DNA of 64,000 nucleotides, taken from the NCBI GenBank assembly GCA_023213395.1, contig CM041465.1:47685741-47749740 (forward strand), in the 5' to 3' direction. The notes beneath the pieces were generated by a model. It was not told the DNA's origin. It searched no databases and saw only the letters and a program-made list of their open reading frames with translations. Positions 21,711 through 33,287 of this stretch are shown piece by piece (position 1 is the stretch's first letter; the number at the start of each line of letters is the position of its first letter). The stretch comes from Cycas panzhihuaensis (taxonomy: Eukaryota; Cycadophyta). The translations under genes and the position numbers were made by a program.

Positions 21711-24700
21711 AATCAGGTGGACTCAAATCAAGGTATAGATGATGATGTCTTAGTTGCTTGTAATGTTTCTCATTATCACCATGACTGGTTATTAGATTCA
21801 AAGCCAGACCACATGTGTCCACACAAGAGTTGGTTCTCATCATACCAACCTCTTGACGATGGTGATGTGCTTATGGGAAATGAAGTTTCTTATAAGATAG
21901 TGGGCATTGGTAGCATCAGAATTAAGATGTTCAATGGGGTAGTCAGAACATTAACTGAGGTTAGACATGTGCTTGATTTGAAAAGGAATCTGATTTCCTT
22001 GGGTGAATTAGATTCGGGTGGTTTTAAGTATACAGGTCATGAAGGAGTCCTAAAGGTGTCAAAGGGTGCCTTGGTTGTTATGAAAGCCTTAAATAAAGGA
22101 AATCTTTACATTTTAGTGGGAAGTACAGATGTCACCAAATATAACATCAAAGACTGTAGAAGATCCAGCTTAGTTATGGCATCAGAGACTTGGGCACATG
22201 AGTGAGAAAGGACTTAAGGTGCTGATAAACCATAAGTTGTTTCCTAACTTACAGCTTTCAAATTTGGCTTTCTGTAAACATTGTATTTTTGGAAAGCAGT
22301 ATAGACTTAGGTTTAAAGTAGGGAGTCACACTAGTAAAGGCATTCTAGATTACATACATTCAGATGTATACGGACTAACCCCTAAAATATCTTGTGGAGG
22401 ATCATTGTATTATGTCACATTTATAGATGATTACTCTAGGAAGGTATGGGTCTATTTTTTGAAAAGGAAATCTAAAGTTTTTAGTGTGTTTAAGTAGTTT
22501 AAGGCTCTAGTTGAGAACAGTACTAGTAAGACAATCAAATGTTTAAGAACTGACAATAGAGGTGAGTTCAACTCCTTGGAGTTTCAAAACTATTACAGAG
22601 AAGTTGGGATCGAAAGATATAAGACAACTAGCTATACTCCGCAGCAAAATGGCATTGCTGAGCACATGAATAGGACACTCTTGGAAAGAGCAAGAAGCAT
22701 GCTAAGTAATATAGGAGTGGAGTAAGGCTTGTGGGCAGAAGCTGTTCAAACAGTTTACTATCTAGTAAATAAGTCACTATCACTTGCAATAGATTGCAAG
22801 ATTCCTGAAGAGGTATAGACTAGACATCCATGTGATTATTCAAATTTAAAAGTTTTTGGCTGTGATACTTATGCCTGGACTGACAAAAGTAAACATTTAA
22901 AGTTAGACCTAAAGGGGATCCTACTACCCACAAAATCACAATTAACAGAGATGTCGTATTTGATGAATCTCCCCTTGTAAAATCAGACAGTGGAAAAGTT
23001 GAAATGAAACAGGAGAAACAAGCTGAACATGAATAAGTCAAGTTTGAAATGCAACCATCTGTGGAATCAGAAGAGCATGAAGATCTTTTTGAAGATGAAT
23101 GAGTAGCAGATTCACAGGAATATATGAACACTCCTCTGCCAACAGTTAGAAGATCTATATGAGTTAGTCATCCACCTAACAGGTATAGCCCTTCTATTTC
23201 TATTGCTTTGGTTTTAATGATGGTGAGCCTACATGAAGTAATAGATGATATCCATAGTGAGAAGTGGATAAGGGCTATGCAGGAAGAGATAGATGCTTTG
23301 AAGAAAAATAATTCATGGGACTTGGTAGAACTTCCACATGGCAGGAAGACTGTTGGTTATAAGTGGGTTTAAAAAAAAAAAAACAGATGTTGATGGAAGG
23401 TTGATAAATACAAGGTAAGACTGGTGGCTAAAGGTTTTGCACAGAAAGTAGGTATTGACTTTCATGAGATCTTTTTACCAGTTGTCAAACTTATTTCAAT
23501 TCGAGTACTTTTAGCATTAGTAGCTTCTCTCAATTTGGAGTTGGAGCAGTTAGATATAGAAACGACTTTTCTACATGGAGAGTTAGATGAGGAGATCTAT
23601 ATGGATCAACCATAAGGGTTTGTACAAGATGGCAGGAAAAGACTTGTTTGCAGGTTCAGGAAATCATTGTATGGCCTGAAGCAATCACCTAGGCAATGGT
23701 ACAAGAAGTTTGATGCCTTCATGGAGAGCTAAAATTTCAAAAGAAGTGAGTATGATCATTGTGTTTACTTTAAATTTATAGGCAATGACTTATTCATTAT
23801 CTTCATATTATATGTTGATGATATGTTGGTTGCAAGCAAGAGCATGGAAGAAATCAATAAGCTAAAGGCTCAATTGGCTAGGACTTTTGATATGAATGAT
23901 CTAGAAGTTGCAAAATAAATCTTACGCATGGAGATACACAAAGACAGGAAAAATGGTAAGTTATGGTTATCACAGTAGAAATATGTGGAGAAGGTGCTAA
24001 CCAAGTTTGGTATGGCAAATGTGAAACCAGTGAGTATCCCATTGGCTTCCCACTTCAATCTTTCTTCAAATATGAGTCCTAGTAGTGAAGAAAAAAAGGT
24101 TTATATATCTCGTGTGCCTTATGCCAATGCAGTAGGAAGTTTGATGTATGCCATGGTATGTATAAGACCTGATATTTCACATGTAGTCGGTGTAGTTAGC
24201 AGGTTTATGGCAAATCCAGGAAAGGAACATTGGGCTGCAGTGAAATGGCTACTTCGATATTTGAGAGGTACGAGTGATTGTTGCATCACCTTTGGAGGTA
24301 CAGGTAATCAGGTTTGTGGATATGTCGATTCAGACTTTGCAAGAGATTTAGACAAAAGAAGGTCTACTTTAGGTTATGTTTTTACTCTTGCAAAAGGTCC
24401 AGTTAGTTGGATGTCTAAAATGTAGAGTACAATTGTACTGTCAACCACAAAAGCTGAATGTGTTGCTGCAGCACATGCTTGTAAAGAAGCAATCTGGTTA
24501 CAGGGTCTATTAGTTGGGCTTGGAAGGAGACAAGAAAGTATAAACATATTTTGTGACAGTCAAAGTGCCATTTACTTAGCCAAGAATCTAGCTTATCACA
24601 GTAGAACAAAGCATATTGCTCTTAAGTACCATTTTGTTAGACATATTGTGGAAGCAAGTGGAGTGGCACTTGCGAAGATTCACACCAATCAGAATTATGC

Positions 24701-24767
24701 TGCTATATTCGCAAAACCAATACCAGTAAAGAAGTTCAAATGGTGTTTGACTTCTCTTAGCTTGTAG
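21711..24767 (+). pseudogene. A2 pol (protease, integrase, RT, RNase H)
   Basis: Protease near 21780-21990: the DSG active site reads DSKPDHM, so the Gly is lost. Conserved VLDLKRNLISLGELDSGG follows. Integrase 22190-22700: MSEKGL, CKHCIFGKQ, HSDVYG, FIDDYSRKVWVYFLKRKS; TAG at 22495-22497. RT from about 23250: ALKKNNSWDLVELPHGRKTV, a run of about 13 A at 23370 that upsets the frame, AKGFAQKVGIDFHEIF, and YVDD intact at 23811-23822. RNase H to 24767: GYVDSDFARDLDKRRSTLGY, a TAG at 24423-24425, then HACKEAIWLQGLL and SRTKHIALKYHFVR. More than ten stops; several are shared with A1. Confidence 0.93.
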
Positions 24768-24814
24768 AAAAGATGATGAAGGGTCCAGGAAGGGTACCGG
24801 GTAAATTGTTGTCA

Positions 24815-24856
24815 AGGTGGAGATTGTTGGGTATTAGGTGGAGATTGTTGGTTATT
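24815..24856 (+). repeat. Duplicated polypurine tract and LTR edge of A2
   Basis: AGGTGGAGATTGTTGGGTAT(T) is followed at once by AGGTGGAGATTGTTGGTTAT(T), a 21-bp direct duplication spanning the polypurine primer and the first bases of the LTR. The second copy is the one that continues as the 3' LTR (TG at 24846). Confidence 0.85.
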
Positions 24857-25492
24857 GTGACAACAATCATTTAAGGCTAAAATTTTGGCATATTTTCGGT
24901 GCAGTTTCCCCCCCTAATCTTTCTCGGGGGGTTCCAAGGGGGGCGGGAGCCCCCCTTAGCTAGGGGGTACCGGGGTGTGGAATGCCCCCCGCTAAGAGGA
25001 GGTTTTGGGGTGATAACCCCTGACCGAAAAAATTAGCCATGTAAACCTTATTAAAATGTAAAGAGAATCAAGGTCATTCGATATAAATATCCTAGATTCT
25101 ACAGTTGAGATTTATGCCTTCGATGTCCCTCTCATGTAGTCTGTTTTAAGGCTTTTCTTATTATGTTGTATGTGTAATGTAATGTACTGTGATGAGGGCA
25201 ACGGGTGGTTGTTGTTCCTGAGAGCACTCTGCTACTGAGATGTACTATTTTCTACATTCTACAGCAATAAAGATCGATACCTTTCCTGTGTGGATGTTTT
25301 CCTAGCACACAGCTAGGGTTTTACCACGTTATATCGGGTGCATATGTGATGTTTAGCTTGTATATTGATGTTATTATATTATCTCTGATTTTAGAACTTG
25401 CATGTTAAATCTTAGTTTTGATTCCTATAACTAGTTACAAAATAGTTCAGATCTTATGGCAGTTTAAAGTTTGGGACCTTGTATTCTCAACA
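24846..25492 (+). repeat. A2 3' LTR
   Basis: 647 bp, partner of 20210-20856, with scattered single-base differences and the same TGTTGG ... CTCAACA ends. Followed by the TTGAA target copy and the rest of LINE-A ORF2. Confidence 0.95.
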
Positions 25493-27214
25493 TTGAAGTC
25501 GATAAAGAAAAGGTTTCTTTGGTCTGGATCTTAGGATAGGCAGAGAGTTCATTTGGTATCATGGGAAAAATTTTATTGCCCTAAATGGGCTGGAGGCTTA
25601 AATGTCAAGGACATATCTTATTTTAATAAGGCTCTGATTGTTAAATTAGGTTAGAGCCTTGCTATTATGGAGGAGAGATTCCGGTGCAAGTTAATTACTA
25701 AGAAATACCTCAAGGGTAACCGGTTTTTAAATTTTATTCCCTCTAGAATGGGATCGGTTATTTGGAGGAGCCTTTTGTCCATTAGGGAGATGTTGGTCTC
25801 GGGAGCCCAATGGAGCTTAGGGGATGGAAAATCTATTGAGTTTTGGGAAGACATCTAGTACGAAAAATCCTAATCATCTTCAAATATGACTCTTGCGCCC
25901 CTGTAGGCTGAGTGCAGGAGAATCTATGGGAATAAAGTGATTGACTATTAGGTTGATCGGGAAGAACGGAAAGATTTAACAAATTTTAGTAAAATCTCAT
26001 TGAGCCAAGAGCACGAACAAAAAATTTTAGTTCTTAGGAATGAGCTTAACAAGATTTATATTCCCAACTTTCCTAAGAATGATGTATTAGTTTGGACGGG
26101 CTCCAAGTCTAAGACCTATACGGTCAAGTCAAGATACTTGTCCTTAATAGCTGATCAAGGGTTAAATAAGAATAACCTTTTAGGCAAAATTTGGACTATG
26201 GGTTTGATTCCAATGCTTGCTATCTTTTGGTGGTTGACCTTGAAAAACAAGATTCTCACAGTGGATAACTTAAGGAAAAGAGGTTTTTTTATGGTAAACA
26301 GATGTATCCTCTATCTCCAAGCGGAGGAATCCTTGGATCACCTCATCTTATATTGCCCCTATACTAGGGAGGTATGGGCGAAGTTATGGGTAGCCTTTGG
26401 GGTGAACTAGATCCTCCCTAATTCAGTAATGAATCTAGTGGAGGCCTGGGTTTGCCTGTTTAGAAGCAGAACCCTAAATTCCTTATGGTCCTCCTCGTTA
26501 CCTATGTTGACCTGGAATATTTGGAAAGAGAGGAATAGGCGTATATTCCAAGAAAAGAAAATGAACGAACAGAGGTTATTTTGGATCATTTCGGTGACCC
26601 TAAAGGAGAACCTCAAGGTGGAGGAGATCGATTCTATTCTGCTTATTGAACAGAGGATTATGGCAGATTGGGGAGTGGAGAATTTTATTGTAAAACCCAA
26701 GCTGGAGAGGTTGGGGCTATGGAGCCCCCCGCCAGTAGATTGGGTAAAAGTAAACTTTGATGGAGCGTCAAAAGGTAATCCTGGTGAGGCCGGAGGAGGA
26801 GGTGTTTACAGAGATAAAGATGGTAGGATTATATTAGCTTTCACTGAATATTATGATATCCAGACCAACTACAGGGAATAGCTTGAAGTGATGTGAAGAG
26901 CGGTGGACCTTGCTTCTAAAGATGGATGTCCAAGAATCATAGTGGAAGCTGATTCAATAAATGTGGTCAGGTTGATCAGAGGTGAAGCTGAGCTAGAGTG
27001 GAAACACAGTGCAATGATTGACGATGTGAATACGCTGCTCCAAAGAAGGGACAGCGTCTAGGTGAGTCATATTTATAGGGAAGGAAACAAGGTTGCGAAT
27101 AGGTTGGCTAATCGGGGTGTTCTTTCTAGAGCTTCAGATATTTAGGAGGAAGGCTTTCCTGAAGAGATTGTGGGTCTGGCTAAAAAAGATATGGAAGGAT
27201 TTGCTGCAATGTAG
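25493..27214 (+). pseudogene. LINE-A ORF2, 3' part (RT end, zf-RVT, RNase H)
   Basis: Continues the LINE after A2: KSIKKRFLWSGS, stop, DRQRVHLVSWEKFYCPKWAG, GGLNVKDISYFNKALIVKLG. The zf-RVT region (about 26060-26410) reads FWWLTLKNKILTVDNLRKRG, and ESLDHLILYCPYTREVW with the expected Cys/His. The RNase H domain (about 26740-27130) reads VDWVKVNFDGASKGNPG, AGGGGVYRDKDGRII, then IVEADSINVVRLI. Stops are mainly single TAG codons where W or Q is expected (for example GS-stop-DRQR, KLG-stop-SL, WEDI-stop). Ends near the TAG at 27212, followed by a short 3' UTR and poly(A). Confidence 0.92.
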
Positions 27215-27338
27215 GTTGACCTAGTTTTGTTTGTTTAGCTAGGTCATGGGCTTGTCACGGTCATTTGTGTTGCCTCATTGGCAGATGGATGTATAGGGGT
27301 TGGGGCCCCCTTTTAACCCCCATTTATTTAAACCTAAT

Positions 27339-27349
27339 AAAAAAAAAAA
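27339..27349 (+). other. LINE-A poly(A) tail
   Basis: AATAAAAAAAAAAAG ends the LINE. The following GTATCATAG may be the right target-site copy. Confidence 0.85.
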
Positions 27350-29070
27350 GTATCATAGAGTTTATTTTACCCTTAAGTGGTGCATTTTCCTTGTGTTAGC
27401 TTACAAACAAGTAGACTAGTAATATTATTAGGTGATTTGGACAAGAATTAGGAAAAGCTAGCAACAACAATGTTGCTTTGCTTAATCCCTATATTGTCAC
27501 TTAAATTTTTATCTTATTGTTCACCCATAGTCTCCTTATTGGATTGTTCTTTAATATGCCTAATTGGTTCTTACCTTTTTTCTTCCCAACCCCTTACTTT
27601 TTTCTCTAAGGCTTCTAGTTTGGCTATCAAATTCTATAATGTATCTTATGCTTTTGATAAGGCTTCTTATTAACTCCTTTCCTTATCTTCTTCTCAACAT
27701 TTTCCCCTAAAACTTGTAAAAGTATCATTATTATTATAATCATGCCAATGTTTATCTTGTTATTTCCTAACTCTTTTAATAAATATATATAGAAAATAAC
27801 TTAAGAAGGTCATCCACTCCACCTAATAAGAAAGTAAATCAGATGCATACTCATAAGCCTTTACATCTAAGCATGGCTTAATAATTAGACTAAATATCTT
27901 TTTAATACTTAGGGTGAGATTTTAAGTTCTATTTCAATCTTATCCAGCTAATATATAGGTCATACTACTATGTCCTTGGTGAAAATAGAAATTTCTTTAT
28001 GATTTTTCATGATTGCCTTATAAGGTTCCAACATTAAATATCAATTTTAAATAAAACTTACTATATTAAATTGGAACCAAATTGCATAATCTAGTAGGTT
28101 AAAATGAATGTCTTTGAATAAAGATTCCATGATTTAGACAAAATTGGCTTTTGACAGCTATAATAGAAGTTATAGTATAAAATATTTAGGTAACTCCTGT
28201 GAAGAACCAATTAAAAAGAAATTAGGGATTTACCATTAAGGGTTTTAGCCTTTGGTCACATGTACACTCCTATATAATTGTCTATTAACAAAAAAAAGGC
28301 TATAATATTAAATAGAAATTTAATCAATCTTAATGTATCAAAAACATTATAAAAATTATGCTAAGGTTTATAAAATAATTTTAACCTGATGCATGTTATT
28401 ATGCCAATCAATAACAACTTATATGTTGAAATCTATGGACAGTTGGCAATTTATTTAAGAGAATTTAATAATCATAAGCTTAAAAGGAAGAATCAAGAGT
28501 TGATGATAATGGTAATGGCTTTAAATGATAGAAGACTATAAATTGATAAGGTAACAAATGTAAGTGATAATTGATGGAGATAGGGCAACGATACAAGGCT
28601 CAGATAATGTATAAGCAGTTAAGTAGGACCTACTAAATCACAAGATCAATTGATGGCAGAGAGGATGCTCACAAGCAAAGACATCAACAAAGACAATAAT
28701 ATTTGTAGGTATAATACTATAATAATCCTCCATAGTACATGCTATAACCATGAATAAATGGCAATAAACCTAATAAGAGGTTTATAATATAAAAGCTAAA
28801 ATAGACAATGCAAGAAATTACCTTTTACTAGTAAGATTCAATATATGAATGGAAATCAATAATACCTTCACAATAAAAACATTCAACTTTGATAACATAG
28901 TCTCATATGTCCCAAAATACAGTAAGAGTTATTATGAAACTCAATAAATGGCAATTCACCTAGCATAAGCATGGAGTCTTCTTCTCCTTCTTAATGAACA
29001 ATAACTTAGCTTTAAGCAATGCATACTAATAACCTTGTAAATAAATGAGCTAGGTAACCTATACCTAGGA
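27350..29070. other. AT-rich region with weak minus-strand coding relic
   Basis: Mostly featureless. On the minus strand, about 27690-27500 reads LIAKLEALEKKVRGWEEKR, then EPIRHIKEQSNKETMGEQ with a few stops, which looks like a Lys/Glu-rich coiled-coil segment. It could belong to the gag of the minus-strand element whose LTR and primer site I suspect at 29071-29268, but no defining motif is present. Confidence 0.35.
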
Positions 29071-29268
29071 GCTTTGATACTAGATGTAGTAGGCCAAAAT
29101 CAAGATAATCAATATAAAATAATAGTTAACAAGTAATAATAGTAGTATGGTAAATTTGTTATGCACAAAAGTGCTAAAACTAATAATTAGGCCCCTTAAA
29201 AAACTGACTTCATTATATTAAGATACTAACTCCAATATTAAATATTTAATTATTTTAGGATTACTACA
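29071..29268 (-). repeat. Candidate short LTR with primer site, minus strand
   Basis: 29085-29268 (184 bp) starts TGTAGTAGG and ends GATTACTACA, a seven-base terminal inverted repeat with the TG...CA ends of an LTR. Directly left (29071-29082) the minus strand reads TAGTATCAAAGC, one base from the Copia primer site TGGTATCAAAGC. It would be the 5' LTR of a minus-strand element extending left. No second LTR was found near 27350, so this is provisional. Confidence 0.4.
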
Positions 29269-29579
29269 TGTTGGAATATTAAATTTCATAATATTTAATG
29301 TAATGTTTAATTAATACGGCAATTAATGATTAGTCGATGCAAAGGTTTATATATATGACCTATATGGTTGATGTAACAGTCTGATATTATTAATTAATAA
29401 TGTTTTAAGATATGATTAGTCATACATGAGGTGATGATCATTATATATATGTACACATATGAAAAGATTAATTGAGAGAGAATTAGCTAAAGCTACTTAA
29501 CATTTTTTATATTGTTTTCCTTTTAAGGGTTTTCCATGTATAAATTTGATATCTTGTTTGATATCTTACTTATTATTTG
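29269..29579 (+). repeat. Candidate LTR fragment interrupted by Copia B
   Basis: Starts TGTTGGAATATTAAAT directly after the previous LTR candidate. It has a TATA-rich stretch (GTTTATATATATGACC, about 29345) and a GGGTTTTCCATG block near 29528, a layout common in Copia LTRs. Copia B cuts it at 29579; the downstream part after 49588 shows no clear end or primer site. Confidence 0.35.
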
Positions 29580-29962
29580 TGCTAAATTTATTAGGCATGA
29601 TCACAAATAGGGCACATTCATTAATAAAACAATGAAAAATTAAGATAGAACACATAATATCAATGTAAATTAGTTACAGAATAATGCAATCATCAAATTT
29701 ATTAAGTGATCGTTCTTCATTTCAGTAGAGCTTTTACATGGGCAATTAATCAATGTACAAAGCATAGGGTGTGGGCTTGATTTATAAGCAAATCACCCTG
29801 AAAATATAATAAAATCATTGATCGACATATCGACAAAGGGGACAAACCCAACCAAACTTTACATTATAATTAAATTCATAATAGGAGATCACACCTTAGG
29901 TTATATAAATATAAATAATGTAAAGTACAAAGTAAGGAATGGGGTCGTTAAATGTTTTAACA
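29580..29962 (-). repeat. B 3' LTR
   Basis: 383 bp; plus-strand ends TGCTAAATTTATTAGG and ATGTTTTAACA. Aligns end to end with 49206-49588, including GTGTGGGCTTGATTTATAAG and CGACATATCGACAAAGG. Confidence 0.95.
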
Positions 29963-29975
29963 TCCTCCCTTAATG
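29963..29975 (-). promoter_or_regulatory. B polypurine tract
   Basis: The minus strand reads TTAAGGGAGGATG immediately before the 3' LTR start TGTTAAAACA. This is the plus-strand DNA primer. Confidence 0.85.
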
Positions 29976-32900
29976 ACAACTTCATTATATCTAATACTAA
30001 GGTCATGATGAAACCATTCAAATTTTAGTTTACCAAGTGCTTTGATGAAGATGTCTATAACCTAATCTTTAGTTGGATGACATACAAGGTGCACTTCTCC
30101 ATTTTAAACATGCTTATAGATGAAGTGATGGTGGACCTTTATGTGATTGGTTCTAGCATGGAAAACTAGATTCTTTATCATCTTTAACACACTTTGGTTG
30201 TCACAATAGAGAATGGTGGCTAAAGTTGATTGAAGTCCAAGCTCAGCAAGAATCCTTCTAAGCCATATCAACTCTATGGTGGCATAAACAAATGCTTTGT
30301 ATGTTACTTTAGTAGATGAGAGAGCAACATTAGGCTGCTTCTTATAGCACTAGGAGATTATAGTTAAATCTATGTCAAAATAGTATCATGATATTGAATT
30401 ACATGTGTCTTAGCAACTTGCCTAATCAGTATCTATATAACCTTTTAAGATAGAAAATTCAGTTTGGTTATAGTCAAGTCCAAACTAATATGTATTGTGG
30501 ATGTACCTGAGGACTCTAGTGGCAACTTTCTAATGGGATGCTTTGGGCTTCGACATATACCTGAAACACATCCTAACTACATAAGAAATATCTAGACGAG
30601 TGTGTATGAGGTAGATTAGGCTCCTAACTAATTGCCTATATAAAGTGAAATCAAATGGCTTGCCTTATTCATCCAGGTTTAGCTTGGTTCCCATTTCCAT
30701 TAGAATTAGGACTAGCTTGTAATCTATCATTCTAAACTATTGTAAGAGTTTATTAGCACACTTTGATTATAATAGGAAGATGTGTCATAGCTCCTGATAT
30801 ACTTCAATGCTAAGGAAATAATATCACAACCCAAGATATGTCATCTCAAAATTATCTTTCAATTTAGATTGTAACAAAGTTATGTCTTTATTGTCATTGC
30901 CTGTGATTGCCAAGTCACCCATATAGAGTATAATAATAGTGATAAATTTTCCTCTAATTTGAATATATAATTCTAAATCAGAGGGTGAATGACAAAATCT
31001 ATGTTGGGTAAAAAAAGCATTAATTTTTACATACTAAGCATGTGCTGCTTAATTTAGTCCATATAAGGTTTTCTTAAGCTTACAAACTAAGTGTTCTTTA
31101 CTAGGAACAGTGTAGCTAGGAGGTTGCTTTAATAAAACATCTTCTATGAGCTGTCATTTTAGGAAAGCACTCTTCACATCTATCAGGTACATGGGCCAAT
31201 TGAATTAGGTTGCTAGAAACATCACCAAATAGAATGTGGTCATATTGGCTATTAGTGCATAGGTCTCATCATAGTCTATCCCCTCTAATTATTTAAAACC
31301 TCTTGTAACTAGGCAAGCTTTGTGATGCTCGATGATACCATTTGCATAGAACTTAGTTTTATAAAGCCATCGATAATCAATTAGATTTTTCCTAGGTGGT
31401 AGTTCTGTTAGCTCCTAAGTTTTATTTTTTAAGGTAGATTTCATCTCCTTCATTCATTGTTACTTTCCACATTTGGTCTTTGACTACCTCCTCAAATGTG
31501 GAAGGCTTAGAGGTTTCTAACACACATGCCACTAGGGCAAAGTTGGTGGAGTGTCTCATTTTTTACGCTCTTTTAGTAATTATGGGAGAAGGAACATCTT
31601 TTAGTAATTGTTGGACCCACTTGGGAGATGGTTGAAAACTGGTAGCTTCTACCTGAAGGTCGTTAACTGAAATAGGTGGCATTGATGTACAAACATCAGA
31701 TATAGATGTTAAGGCTGTTGGAGATAAAGATAAACCTAGTGTGTAGGAGGATATGGGTGTTGGTGGCTCCAGAATTGGTACAAGAGGCACTTCAAGTGCA
31801 CCAACATAATTTTCTACTATAAACTAGATTTGTGAGGGATCCAGATCCTAAGTACTTTCAATGAATATTATATCTCGAGTAGTGTAGACTTGGTTTTCAA
31901 CAATGTCATAAACTTTATAAGCTTTGTAGCCAGGTACATAACCAAAGAAAATGTACTTGAGGCTTTTGTCATCCAACTTCTTCTTGTTCTCTTTGGGAAT
32001 GAATTTGTAGGTTATATATCTAAATGTCTTTAAGTGAGAAACTATTGGTTTAATTCCTAACCAAGCCTCTTTAGAGGTGATATCTCTAATTGCTACTATG
32101 GCACTTCTATTGGTCAGATACATAGTAGTTGATATGGCTTCAGCCTAAAACTTAGTAGTAAGATTGGTAGCACTCAACATGGTTTTTACTTTATTCACTA
32201 ATATTTAATTCATCCTTTATGCTACATCATTTTTTTAAGGTGTATGAGGTGTTAAGCATTGGTATTTGATGCTATATTATTTACAAAAAATAGTGAATTA
32301 TTTTGATATATACTCCTCTCTATTGTCAGATCTTAGGATCTTGATATTCATGCTACTTTCATTCTCTACCTCAACCTTGAATTCTTCAAATTTGTCAAGG
32401 GCTTGGTACTTATTCCTTAGGAAGTAGACCCACACTTTCTTAGAATAGTCATCTATAAATGTCATGAGAAACATGCTTCCATTAAAAGATGGAATTGACA
32501 TAGGCCCATAAATATATAAGTGGACCAATCCCAATGGTTCTAAGGCTCTCCATGCATTCTTGGATGAGAATTTTTCTCTTAGTTATTTTCCCACTAAGTA
32601 GGCCTCATAAATACATTTATTTCTCCTAATGACTAGAAGTCCACATATCATATAAAGCCTAGACATGAGATTTAAGCTCTGCATATTTAGGTGATCAAGG
32701 TGTTGATTCCATAATTGGTCTTTAGTGATGTTTAAGGTTATTTTTTCTTCAGAATTGGAGAATTCACCTTGTTCTTAAATAAGAGGTGGGTCTTTAATCA
32801 TGATTACTTTCCCCTTATCAAATTGATTATTTTATGGTATTAAATAGGATTCTTGTGGTGGACTAGTGGCGACGGGAACTCCATCAAGTTTGTATAAGCC

Positions 32901-33287
32901 ACTATCCTCATGTCCTATTATAATAAGTTGTCTAGTAGCATGATCAGTAATAGTTAGATGCATTGATTGAAGAGGATATCTAGGTTCTGCTTGTCAATTT
33001 GATTGACAGAGAGCAAGTTTATCTTCATGCTTGGGATGCATTATTGATGTGTTGTTAGATTTTAGAATCCTTTAATGCAATGGGAGCCCTTCCAATTTTG
33101 GTCACATTATAGATGAGCTTATCTCCAAATATGACTATTTGATTATTGATTGGATAAGTCTCCTCTAATATGTCTGCATTGCTAGTCATATGGTATGTCA
33201 CACTTGAATCTAATAACTAAGAATTATCATCATGTTTGGATGATAAAGCTACAAAGAATAAATTTTGGGAGGTATTTTGAGTGTCTA
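29976..33287 (-). pseudogene. B pol (protease to RNase H), decayed
   Basis: Right to left. Protease near 33230-33180: LLDSSVTYHMTSNAD, so DSG has become DSS. Integrase core at 32534-32290: FIDDYSKKVWVYFLRNKYQA and RSDNREEYISK; the first catalytic Asp appears as Tyr (LVHLYIYGPM). The end of integrase is at 32123-31848: MYLTNRSAIVAIRDI and FFGYVPGYKAYKVYD. RT at about 31480-30580: the catalytic YVDD reads YMGD (30914-30925), so the first Asp is lost. RNase H to about 29985: VALSSTKVTYKAFVYATIEL and HARTNHIKVHHHFI. Three catalytic sites are changed besides many stops. Copia C entered just upstream of protease. Confidence 0.9.

Larger units (their letters stand above)
20210..25492 (+). mobile_element. 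Ty1/Copia retrotransposon A2, inserted in LINE-A ORF2
   Basis: 5283 bp, two LTRs of 647 bp, primer site, gag, pol and polypurine tract all present. Flanking target copies are TTGGA (20205-20209) and TTGAA (25493-25497), one base apart. The insertion interrupts LINE ORF2 exactly between VIRPL and KSIKKRFLWSG. It belongs to the same family as A1. Coding capacity is lost through many stops, but all domains are recognisable, so this is the best reference copy of family A in the window. Confidence 0.96.
14884..27349 (+). mobile_element. LINE-A: plant L1-type non-LTR retrotransposon, interrupted twice
   Basis: After taking out Copia A2 and the 506-bp insertion, about 6.7 kb remains, close to full length for a plant L1. 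It holds a GC-richer 5' region (14934-15860), ORF1 with DUF4283-like and zinc-knuckle domains (15862-17521), ORF2 with endonuclease, RT, zf-RVT and an RNase H domain (17730-20209 plus 25493-27214), and a poly(A) tail at 27339-27349. The 5' end is uncertain. It rests on a 9/10 match between 14874-14883 and the sequence after the tail; a second 8-base match (AGTATCAT) lies near 15271. The family is certain; the exact ends are not. Confidence 0.9.

Noticed and set aside
27470-27673. Plus-strand hydrophobic open frame as a membrane protein
   Set aside because: The opposite strand reads as a Lys/Glu-rich coiled-coil segment, of which this is the shadow.
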